From: an uncultured Leptospiraceae bacterium
GTDB taxonomy: Bacteria; Spirochaetota; Leptospiria; Leptospirales; Leptospiraceae
Assembly: GCA_937924465.1 (NCBI GenBank)
Contig: CALDSP010000219.1
Span: 1 to 16,980 of the forward strand
Length of the DNA stretch: 16,980 bases
Reading direction: 5' to 3'
Under the pieces are notes generated by a model. It saw only the letters and a list, made by a program, of their open reading frames with translations. It was not told where the DNA came from and did not search any database. Both the position numbers and the translations under genes were made by a program. Shown here one piece after another: positions 8,017-15,432 of the stretch (positions are counted from its first letter, which is position 1; the number at the start of each line of letters is the position of its first letter).

Positions 8017-8681
8017 TAGAATATTTAAAGGTAGACGTCGAGTGCCATCCGGTTTTACAAAATAAATGGCTTCAAACGAAAAAAGAAAACTTAGAATTAG
8101 ATGACTTAAAAACTTGGCTTTCACAGGAATATTTTGTTTCAGTTGATTTTGTAAATTGGTTTTTAATTGCAGCCTCTCAAAGTAATGACTTAGAAGCTAA
8201 AATAATTTTAGTTCAAAATATATGGGAAGAACTTGGAGAGGGAAATCCTAGAGAATCTCACGTTGAAATTTTAAAAAGTTTTTTAAAATCAATTCATTAT
8301 GATTTTCAAAAAATAATTTGTTTTCCTGAAACAGAGCAATATTTAAATCAAATGCGAAAGATTATTTATATGGGCTTTTGGGAAAGTTTAGGAGCTTTAG
8401 GACCTGCAAATGAATATTTACTAAAATTAGAATATGGAGCTATGGCTAATGCTTATCAAATTCTAAAAGATAAATTAAACTTGCCAGAACCTAAATTTTT
8501 TCAAGTCAATTTAAATGCCGATGAGTCCCATGCAGCCAAACTTTTTGATTTAATTAAAAAAAAAGCTGACACACCATCTAAAAAAAAAGCAGTAATACAG
8601 GGGAACCAATTAGCACTCAACGCAAGATTACTATTTTACGAAGGATTATTAAAACAAGAAATGAAAAATACAAGACAGTAA
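7986..8681 (+). CDS. Haem-oxygenase-like diiron-type (iron-containing redox) enzyme homologue
   Basis: A 231-residue, apparently all-helical protein of the TenA/PqqC/CADD-like superfamily, closest by eye to the iron-containing redox enzyme family (Haem_oxygenas_2). Members are oxygen-using di-metal enzymes acting on small molecules, amino acids or their own residues. Visible signatures are an N-terminal HPVLQNKWL near 21-29, helix Glu48, NIWEELGEGNPRESH at 78-92 (candidate ligands Glu81/82/85 and His92), Glu149 in LLKLEYG, and NLNADESHAAK at 175-185 (Asp179, His182). In homologues as I recall them the last segment reads H-x3-D-x2-H; here the first His is Asn175, so metal binding may be altered. 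I chose ATG 7986 because GGAG (7973-7976) lies nine bases upstream; an in-frame TTG at 7971 overlaps that site. The gene begins inside the Bpt-like gene. Its substrate is unknown. Confidence 0.75.
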   Translation: MVTLSSPRSLVEYLKVDVECHPVLQNKWLQTKKENLELDDLKTWLSQEYFVSVDFVNWFLIAASQSNDLEAKIILVQNIWEELGEGNPRESHVEILKSFLKSIHYDFQKIICFPETEQYLNQMRKIIYMGFWESLGALGPANEYLLKLEYGAMANAYQILKDKLNLPEPKFFQVNLNADESHAAKLFDLIKKKADTPSKKKAVIQGNQLALNARLLFYEGLLKQEMKNTRQ

Positions 8682-8691
8682 AGTTTTATTT

Positions 8692-10707
8692 ATGTTAAAT
8701 TATGTTATAGAACATTTTCCTTTTCCCATTCTTTTAGTTTCAAAAGAAGAAAAAATTACCTATGCTAATTTATTTTGTAGCCAATTATTTGGCTATGAAC
8801 CCAAAGAACTAATTGGAAAAAATTTTTCTGAATTAACTAGTCCAGATTATTTACAGTCCGATTTATCCCTGCTTGCCGATTTTCAAAGGAATATGACTTT
8901 TTTATTTAGTTCAGAAAAAAAAGTAATTCACAAACTAGGACAGGAAATATGGGTCAAACAAACAGTCGTACCTATTAAATTTGATTCGGAAACTTATAAT
9001 TATTTAATTGTTTGTTTGGAGAATATTTCCATTCAAAAAGCCCGACAAGAAATTCTCGTTGAAAGAGATGATCTTTTTTATTCATTTTTTCATGAGAATA
9101 ATGCAATTAAACTTCTGCTCGATCCTTCAAGTGGTAAAATTATGGACGTGAATCAGGCAGCCTGTGATTTTTATGGTTATAGTCGAAGTGAAATACTCAA
9201 CATGACAATCTTTGATATAAATGCAATGACCAAAGAACAAATAGAATTAGAATTAAAAAAAGCAAAATCAACAAAACAAACTTATTTTCATTTTCCACAT
9301 AGGCTTGCAAATGGAGAAATTAGAATTGTAGAAGTTCACACAGGTCCTATTAAGTACAAGAATCAAAATTATTTATTATCAATTATTCATGACATTACTA
9401 ATCAGTACCACATTATACAAGAAGAAAAAAATGAGTTTCTCTCAAAGTTTTTAACTCAAAGAAGCAAACTTTTACAAACACTTGACAACACTATAAATTC
9501 TTTCTTAAAAAATACAGAAATAAATCTTGCTCTTATTTGGATTGATATAGATCATTTTTCTAATATCAAAGAACAATATCCCCAAGATATAACAAATGAA
9601 CTAATTCAAAATCTAAAAACAAAACTACAACTTGAATTCAATACTTATATTTATCTACTTGGAGAAGATGAATTTGGACTCTTACTTCCTATTCAAAATA
9701 ATAAGAAAGAAATAAATTTTTTAATAAAAAACTTATTTCACATTTTTAAAGAACCATTTCAAATTAAACAAGAAAAGATTTCTATCACTGCAAGTTTTGG
9801 AATTTCTATTATAGAAAACAAGGAATTAGAAGCAAAGCGTATTTTTGAATTGACCAGTGAAGCTCTTTTAGAAGCAAAGCTAAAAGGTAGAAATACTTTT
9901 CAAATTAGCAATCCATATTACTGTAGTTTAGTTAAAAATCAATTAGAAACTGAAAAAATTTTAGAGTCTGAAATTTCTAAGTCTGAATTTGATTTGTATT
10001 TTCAACCAATTCTCAAATTATTTAAAACAGTTCATGCCTTTGATTGTGTTTCTAAATGGAAAAATCCAAAATTATTTAAATTATCTCCCAGTGAAATAGA
10101 TGATATTTTATTTTCTTCTGAAATTTATAAATTTTATCTTAAAAATTTTTTAGAAAAGATAGAGCTAGAAATTTTAGAATGGCAGAAAGAAAATTTCTTT
10201 ATAAACAATATTCTGTTTCCAATTCATCTAGAGAATTTTCAAACTTCACAAGAATGGGATTTTTTGTTATCTACTCTTGAAAAAGCAACAAGTAATAAAA
10301 GTCGCTTTATACTTCGCATAAATTCTTCTTTTCTTAAAAAGAAGAATTCAGCTTTTGAAAGGATACGCGAAATTCAAAAACTTTGTTTCCGTATTTGTTT
10401 AGATATAGAAGATATCTCTTCCAATTTTTTACATGAATTAGAGAAACTAAACTTAGATTATCTACGAATACTCTCTGAAAAATTTGATTTTTTAAATACC
10501 AAGAAACTTGATTTGTTTCAATTTGTTCATAATTTTTTTAAAGACTTACAAACAAAAATCATTCTGCATGAAATCAATACTCCCCAAGAATATGAAAAAA
10601 TGATTAGCATTGGTTATGAATTCTTCCAGGGAGATTATTTCGGAAAATATCACAGAGAAAAATATACTATTACAGAATGTCTAGCAAAAGGCTATTACTT
10701 TGAATGA
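8692..10707 (+). CDS. PAS-PAS protein with degenerate GGDEF and EAL domains
   Basis: A 671-residue, probably cytoplasmic signalling protein with no membrane helix. PAS 1 occupies about 3-115 (ITYANLFCSQLFGYEPKELIG) and PAS 2 about 125-236 (VNQAACDFYGYSRSEIL, ending IIHDITN). Next is a diguanylate-cyclase-like domain at about 270-410. Its signature reads GEDEF at 324-328 instead of GGDEF, and the usual DIDxFKxiND segment reads DIDHFSNIKE. The EAL-like domain covers about 415-671. The EAL triad is Asp-Cys-Val (451-453), the DDFG segment reads DIED (571-574), and the Lys of the usual KID is Arg; only a QG-x-Y-like end remains. Synthesis or hydrolysis of c-di-GMP therefore looks unlikely, and a PAS-controlled binding or scaffolding role is more plausible. 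No good ribosome binding site precedes the ATG at 8692, 10 bp after the previous stop. It overlaps the next gene by ATGA. Confidence 0.85.
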   Translation: MLNYVIEHFPFPILLVSKEEKITYANLFCSQLFGYEPKELIGKNFSELTSPDYLQSDLSLLADFQRNMTFLFSSEKKVIHKLGQEIWVKQTVVPIKFDSETYNYLIVCLENISIQKARQEILVERDDLFYSFFHENNAIKLLLDPSSGKIMDVNQAACDFYGYSRSEILNMTIFDINAMTKEQIELELKKAKSTKQTYFHFPHRLANGEIRIVEVHTGPIKYKNQNYLLSIIHDITNQYHIIQEEKNEFLSKFLTQRSKLLQTLDNTINSFLKNTEINLALIWIDIDHFSNIKEQYPQDITNELIQNLKTKLQLEFNTYIYLLGEDEFGLLLPIQNNKKEINFLIKNLFHIFKEPFQIKQEKISITASFGISIIENKELEAKRIFELTSEALLEAKLKGRNTFQISNPYYCSLVKNQLETEKILESEISKSEFDLYFQPILKLFKTVHAFDCVSKWKNPKLFKLSPSEIDDILFSSEIYKFYLKNFLEKIELEILEWQKENFFINNILFPIHLENFQTSQEWDFLLSTLEKATSNKSRFILRINSSFLKKKNSAFERIREIQKLCFRICLDIEDISSNFLHELEKLNLDYLRILSEKFDFLNTKKLDLFQFVHNFFKDLQTKIILHEINTPQEYEKMISIGYEFFQGDYFGKYHREKYTITECLAKGYYFE

Positions 10708-11243
10708 CAAAGAAGGAAGCTCGAAATTACGCTAAAAAAATTTTATCTTCTTATGTAAACCCAGAGTATTCTTTGAAAATAGCTTATTTTCTTGAAAATT
10801 TTTTAGAAATGAAAAAAAAAATTATCTCTTATCGTTCTCATCCTCCAGAATTCAATCTAGATTTTCTAGAAAGTAAATATCCTCATATTTCTTTCTTTTT
10901 TCCTAAAGTTTTATCCAAAGAAGAGAAGAATCTAGAATTTATTCATCCTACTTCATGGAAAATAGGAAGTTATGGAATTCTTGAACCAGATGGGGCAGAA
11001 ATAATTCAGCCATCTCAAGCAGACCTTTGTATTTTACCTTGTTTAGGTTGCAATTCTAAAGGTTATAGATTAGGTAGAGGTGGAGGTTTTTACGATAAAA
11101 ACATGAAAGGAGTTCTTAAACAAAAGCTAATCGGAATCACAGCATCTGAATTATCAAATTTAAATTTTCAAGAAGAAATTCATGACCTACAGTTTGGGGC
11201 CGCAGTGACTCCAAGTGGAATTATATTTTTTAATGAATCTTAA
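10704..11243 (+). CDS. ygfA: 5-formyltetrahydrofolate cyclo-ligase
   Basis: ATP-dependent enzyme (methenyl-THF synthetase) that converts 5-formyl-THF to 5,10-methenyl-THF, returning a storage or inhibitory folate to the one-carbon pool. The 179 residues match the family in length. Visible features are an N-terminal helix with KKEARNYAKKIL, the ATP/folate segment YGILEPDG at 90-97, the strand DLCILPCLGC at about 107-116, and the defining GYRLGRGGGFYDK at 120-132, close to the consensus GYRLGxGgGyYDr. The gene starts in the overlap with the PAS-GGDEF-EAL gene and is the last of the packed plus-strand run; 84 bp separate it from cheW. The upstream diiron-type enzyme belongs to a superfamily that includes a p-aminobenzoate-forming member (CADD), so a folate connection is conceivable but unproven. 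Confidence 0.9.
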   Translation: MTKKEARNYAKKILSSYVNPEYSLKIAYFLENFLEMKKKIISYRSHPPEFNLDFLESKYPHISFFFPKVLSKEEKNLEFIHPTSWKIGSYGILEPDGAEIIQPSQADLCILPCLGCNSKGYRLGRGGGFYDKNMKGVLKQKLIGITASELSNLNFQEEIHDLQFGAAVTPSGIIFFNES

Positions 11244-11327
11244 AATTCAAGAAACCGATATTATTTTTGTGAAATCTCTTGATTTTCTCTTTGGTATAAA
11301 AGAGCATAGTCCAAGACTAGAGAAAAT
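11244..11327 (+). promoter_or_regulatory. Intergenic region upstream of the chemotaxis operon
   Basis: This 84-base gap precedes cheW and probably holds the promoter of the chemotaxis operon. CCGATATT at 11255-11262 resembles the -10 element of flagellar sigma28 promoters (GCCGATAA), but the -35 position reads GAAT (11235-11238), a poor match to TAAA, so this is a weak candidate. TATAAA at 11295-11300 could be a sigma70 -10 box, yet no -35 hexamer sits at 16-18 bases. The cheW ribosome binding site is weak (AGAGA at 11319-11323). I see no hairpin terminator for the upstream run. Confidence 0.3.
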
Positions 11328-11819
11328 ATGAATCAAAAAAGCCTTATTCAATTAAATACTTCTGAATCTAACGAACAAGAAAACATTCAAACAGACGAAG
11401 TTATACAATTTCTTTCTTTTAGTGTTTCTAATGAAAATTTCGGAATTGATCTAATTCATGTCCATGAAATATTGCGTCCTGCTTTTATTACCAGAATCCC
11501 AAACGTAGAAGATTTCGTTTTAGGCGTAATTAATTTACGGGGCGAAATTATTCCTATTATAGACTTAAAGAAAAAGTTTGATCAAGGTTATACTGAAGTA
11601 AACAAAGTCACCCGCATTATTGTGTTAGAATATAAAACTAAAAGGTTTGGACTCATTGTTGAAGAAGTTAAGCAAGTAATCAAAATTTTGAAAAATTCTA
11701 TTAGTGCAATCAATAATCAACTCTCTGTAGCATTTAATAATATGATTGATTATGTTGGCAGAAGCGGCGATACAATCGTACTGCTTATAGATCTAAAAAA
11801 GCTAATAAACTTAGAATAG
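11328..11819 (+). CDS. cheW: Chemotaxis coupling protein CheW
   Basis: A 163-residue single-domain CheW that bridges chemoreceptors and CheA in the signalling array. After a polar N-terminus of about 27 residues, the CheW fold starts at VIQFLSFSVSNENFGIDLIHVHEIL (split here by eye into two strands and a helix). The family hallmark VINLRGEIIPIIDLKKKF follows at about 66-83. KRFGLIVEEV, the second subdomain motif, comes near 104-113, and DTIVLLIDLKKL ends the protein. It is the first gene of the operon, 16 bases before cheA. The N-terminal extension is slightly longer than in minimal CheW proteins. No methyl-accepting receptor gene is in the window, so the partner receptors must be encoded elsewhere. 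Confidence 0.95.
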   Translation: MNQKSLIQLNTSESNEQENIQTDEVIQFLSFSVSNENFGIDLIHVHEILRPAFITRIPNVEDFVLGVINLRGEIIPIIDLKKKFDQGYTEVNKVTRIIVLEYKTKRFGLIVEEVKQVIKILKNSISAINNQLSVAFNNMIDYVGRSGDTIVLLIDLKKLINLE

Positions 11820-11835
11820 CAGGAGTCAGAAATTC

Positions 11836-14800
11836 ATGTCTGGAATATTAGGGGAATATACAGAGGTTTTTTTAGAAGAATCCGAAGATCAAATTGAGGA
11901 ACTCAATGCTAACCTCTTAAAGTTTGAAGAAGACTATACCAATAAAGAAATCATCAATGATATTTTCCGCGCAGCTCATTCATTTAAAGGTTCCGCCGCT
12001 TTTGTTGGGTTGTACAACTTATCTGAACTTGCTCACAAAATGGAAAATCTTTTGCAAAAAGTTCGAGAAGATAAAATTTCTGTAAATCTCAATTTAGTAA
12101 ATTTATTATTTGAATGTTTTGATCTTATTAAAGAAGTCATAGACTCTGTAGCTCAAGGAAATATTATAGATACTCCTTTTACAGAGATGATCCAGAAACT
12201 AGAAGATTATGAGAAAACACAAGAAGGTTCTGCTAGTTTAAAACAAAAACAAGAAGAGGTTTCTCAGTCCCAACCAGAACCAAAGCAGGAACCTAAGTTA
12301 GAATTACAGCCTGAATTAGAACCCCAAAAAAAAGTTTTAAGTTCAAATAATTTAGTAGAACTTTCTCAAGAAGAAGAGTCTAGCCTTATTGAAAAAGTAA
12401 ATGCCTTAAAATCTAGTATAGTAGAAGTGAAGGTCATTTTAAAACCAGACACTCCCATGAAAGGCTCACGCCACGCTCTAATCTTACAATCTCTAAAATC
12501 CGTTGGGGAAGTTTTCAAGTCTATTCCAAATGAAGAAGAACTCTTAAAAGGTGGTGATTTTACAGAACTAAAATTCATTTTTCTTACTCAGGTTGATCAA
12601 GAAGAAATAGCAAAAATTATTTCTTCTGAATCAGTCGAAAGTGCTGAACTTCATCTCCGACAAATAGACTCTACTTATAAAACTAATTTCCAATCTCTTC
12701 CAGTAGATCAAGATGAGGCCCAAGAAATTGAAGAAGAAACCAGAATTCGTAAAGCCAGAGTTTTTGATGTATGCGTTTCGTTAAAACCCGAAACTCCAAT
12801 GAAAGGACTAAGATTTACTCTTATTTTACAAAACCTTAAATCTAACTCTGTAGTTTACAAATCCAACCCTGATGTAGAAGTTTTAGAAAAAGGAACCGAT
12901 GTAAATTGTCTAAATTTTATTTTAATTTCAGAATTAGGAGAAGAAACCCTAAGAAAACAAATGTATGTAGATATGATCGACGAGATCATAATTAAACCAC
13001 GAACAATACAAACAGAAATTTCCTTAGAAACAACAAAAACTATCCAAACTTCACCCCAAGAATTACAAAGAGAAAAACTAGAACAAAAACCCATCCCAAC
13101 CTCAACTCAAGCTCAAGTCCAAAAAAGAGAAAAAACTGTTACCGTTGAAAAAGACAAAGATAAAGACGCAGATAAATCTCTTACAAAAAGTATCAAGGTT
13201 TCTTCAGAAAAATTAGATCAGCTCATGAACAATGTGGGAGAATTAGTCATTACAAACTCCGGTTTTCAAAAGATTTACGATGATTTAGTTCGTACTTTTG
13301 GAGATGATACTATATTTGCAGAATTAAAAAGTAAGATTGATCAAATTAACAGGATTTCTAAGGACCTACAAGCAGGTATCATGAATACAAGAATGGTTCC
13401 AATTGGAACTGTATTCAATCGATTCTCTCGACTAGTACGCGATCTTTCTATTGAAACAGGAAAAAAAGTTCAACTCAATTTGTTAGGAGAAAATACCGAA
13501 CTCGATAAAAAAGTTGTAGATATGATTAGTGAACCTCTCTTACACCTGATTCGAAATTCTATTGATCATGGAATTGAGTCACCAGAAGAACGTGTCAAAC
13601 TTGGAAAGCCCGAATACGGAACTGTAGAACTCAATGCGTACCAAGGCGGAAATAATATTATGGTAGAAATCAAAGATGATGGTCGTGGATTAAATAAAGC
13701 TAAAATTCTGAAAAAAGCAATTGAGGTAGGGTTAACTACTCCTGCTGAAGCACAAAACCTTTCCGACAACGACGTATATCAATTTATTTTTGCACCCGGT
13801 TTTTCTACAGCGGCTGAAATTACGGATATTTCAGGTCGCGGTGTAGGAATGAACGTAGTCAACAAACTTGTTCAAGATTTCAAGGGAAAAATTTTAATTA
13901 ACACACAAGAAGGTATAGGAACTTCTTTTACTCTTTGCTTTCCACAAGCTCTTGCTATTATTCCTTCTATTCTTGTATCTATGGAAGAAGAAATATATGC
14001 TTTTCCACTCTCTGAAGTGTTTGAAACTATTCGCGTTCAACAGGAGCAAATCAACACTCTAGAAGGTCATGAAATTATTAATTTAAGAGGAGAAGTCCTC
14101 CCAATTTATAGACTCAATAAAATCATTGGGCTTTCAGAACGTCCTAATGTAGAAGAATTTCCAGTTGTAATTGTAAATTATAACACTCGAAAGCTAGGCT
14201 TTATAGTAGATGAACTCATAGGAAAGCACGAAACTGTAATTAAAACCTTAGAGAAAAATTTCAGAAATATCCCCGGACTTACGGGAGCATCTATTATGGG
14301 AGATGGAACAATTATTTTAGTTTTAGATATTCCAAGTCTAATTGAACTTACAAACACGCATTTGATAAAATATACAGACTTTGGTGGCAAAGAAATGCCA
14401 CGTTTAAATATAAATAAAGCCGCTGACGTAAATGCTTCGCTTTCAGTTTATAAAACTTTAAATCCAACGAATTTATACAACGCTAAATTGTATGAAATGC
14501 TACAATTAGATAAATCAAAACGTAAAAAAGAAAAATCCACAGAAAGAAAAAAACAACAACCAATCAAAGAAGCTCCCGCAGAAATCATTGAAGAAATAAA
14601 AGAATCATTCGAATCTACTGAACCAGAACACAAAAAAGAAATTCCTACAACCATTGAAACAAGTATTCAAAAACAGGTTTATGAAACCAAGACAGAACCA
14701 GAACCTATTTATGAACAACCTTCGAATAATAAAAATATAGATGAAGAACATGTTAAGGCTCAAGAAATTCTCAAATCTCTTTCGGAACAAACTCACTCTC

Positions 14801-15426
14801 GTTTTGAAGCCTTAATTGGAGAAAGACCTATTGATCAACTCCTTTCAAAAACAGAAATTCGTAAATTAGAAGCTGTAGTCAATACAGGAATGATGAACGC
14901 GGGTCTAGTTTTATCCCAATTGGTTGGATCTAATGTTGAGCTATATATGCCAGAAATCAAACTCACCGACAAAGAGGAACTCACTCATGAAATTCGAGAG
15001 CCTAATGATAATTTTGTTGGGTTAAAAGTTAGAATGAATGGAGATTTGAATGGAAATCTTTTGATGATTTTTTCAGAGGAAAAGGGATCAGAGATTGCTG
15101 CTAAACTTTTACAATCGAATGAAGCCTCCGATTTAGCTAAAAAATTGTCGGAAGATTCTATTTCTGTATTGATGGAAATTTCAAATATAGTCTGTTCCAG
15201 TGTAATCAATTCCCTATCAAATAAAGCCAAAGTACAAATTCTACCTTCGGTTCCTGAGCTATATACAGGAACATTCCGAGAAGTTTTAGATGCTGTAAAA
15301 CCAGAAAAAACAAAATTTCTTTGCATGAATACGGAGTTTGTCCATGAAGGAGATAACATGATTGGAAATCTAATTTTCCTACCCGATTTTGATGAACTCA
15401 CTCAACTTATAGCAAAATTAAATTAA
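11836..15426 (+). CDS. cheA: Chemotaxis histidine kinase CheA with tandem P2 domains and a C-terminal CheC-like domain
   Basis: Central kinase of chemotaxis: receptor- and CheW-controlled autophosphorylation, then phosphotransfer to CheY and CheB. Domains in order: P1/Hpt at 1-~110 with phospho-acceptor His48 (AAHSFKGSA); a Gln/Glu/Pro-rich linker at ~145-170; P2-like domain 1 at ~196-274 and P2-like domain 2 at ~310-388; a charged linker; P3 dimerisation helices from ~452; and the P4 ATPase with N box H570...N574...H578, G1 box DDGRG at 614-618 and G2 box GRGVGM at 667-672. P5, the CheW-like domain, is at ~705-840. After a Lys/Glu-rich linker, residues ~984-1196 form a CheC/CheX/FliY-like domain. 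Its second helix motif is intact (E1114-I-S-N1117), while the first has Ala1013 instead of Glu before N1016. At 1196 residues it is far longer than a standard CheA (~650-700). AGGAG at 11821-11825 supports the ATG. Confidence 0.93.
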   Translation: MSGILGEYTEVFLEESEDQIEELNANLLKFEEDYTNKEIINDIFRAAHSFKGSAAFVGLYNLSELAHKMENLLQKVREDKISVNLNLVNLLFECFDLIKEVIDSVAQGNIIDTPFTEMIQKLEDYEKTQEGSASLKQKQEEVSQSQPEPKQEPKLELQPELEPQKKVLSSNNLVELSQEEESSLIEKVNALKSSIVEVKVILKPDTPMKGSRHALILQSLKSVGEVFKSIPNEEELLKGGDFTELKFIFLTQVDQEEIAKIISSESVESAELHLRQIDSTYKTNFQSLPVDQDEAQEIEEETRIRKARVFDVCVSLKPETPMKGLRFTLILQNLKSNSVVYKSNPDVEVLEKGTDVNCLNFILISELGEETLRKQMYVDMIDEIIIKPRTIQTEISLETTKTIQTSPQELQREKLEQKPIPTSTQAQVQKREKTVTVEKDKDKDADKSLTKSIKVSSEKLDQLMNNVGELVITNSGFQKIYDDLVRTFGDDTIFAELKSKIDQINRISKDLQAGIMNTRMVPIGTVFNRFSRLVRDLSIETGKKVQLNLLGENTELDKKVVDMISEPLLHLIRNSIDHGIESPEERVKLGKPEYGTVELNAYQGGNNIMVEIKDDGRGLNKAKILKKAIEVGLTTPAEAQNLSDNDVYQFIFAPGFSTAAEITDISGRGVGMNVVNKLVQDFKGKILINTQEGIGTSFTLCFPQALAIIPSILVSMEEEIYAFPLSEVFETIRVQQEQINTLEGHEIINLRGEVLPIYRLNKIIGLSERPNVEEFPVVIVNYNTRKLGFIVDELIGKHETVIKTLEKNFRNIPGLTGASIMGDGTIILVLDIPSLIELTNTHLIKYTDFGGKEMPRLNINKAADVNASLSVYKTLNPTNLYNAKLYEMLQLDKSKRKKEKSTERKKQQPIKEAPAEIIEEIKESFESTEPEHKKEIPTTIETSIQKQVYETKTEPEPIYEQPSNNKNIDEEHVKAQEILKSLSEQTHSRFEALIGERPIDQLLSKTEIRKLEAVVNTGMMNAGLVLSQLVGSNVELYMPEIKLTDKEELTHEIREPNDNFVGLKVRMNGDLNGNLLMIFSEEKGSEIAAKLLQSNEASDLAKKLSEDSISVLMEISNIVCSSVINSLSNKAKVQILPSVPELYTGTFREVLDAVKPEKTKFLCMNTEFVHEGDNMIGNLIFLPDFDELTQLIAKLN
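12421..13002 (+). repeat. Tandem duplication of a P2-like domain inside cheA
   Basis: Two copies of a ~79-residue unit are encoded at about 12421-12657 and 12763-13002. Both share V-x-V-x-L-K-P-[DE]-TPMKG near their starts, LILQ-x-LKS, V-[FY]-K-S-x-P near the middle, and L-x-KG-x-D-x-x-x-L-x-FI. The pattern resembles the ferredoxin-like P2 domain of Firmicute-type CheA, which docks CheY or CheB. The copies differ enough that the duplication is not recent. Confidence 0.7.
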
Positions 15427-15432
15427 GGTTTT

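Noticed and set aside
11279..11300. TTGATT and TATAAA upstream of cheW as a sigma70 promoter
   Set aside because: The spacer is only 10 bases, far too short.
12235..12330. Gln/Glu/Pro-rich stretch in cheA as a DNA repeat or frameshift
   Set aside because: The frame continues without interruption; it is a low-complexity interdomain linker, as common between P1 and P2.
14985..15401. Long antisense open frame opposite the CheC-like end of cheA
   Set aside because: It lies wholly within cheA on the other strand, has no ribosome binding site and no recognisable motif; it is explained by the codon bias of the sense gene.
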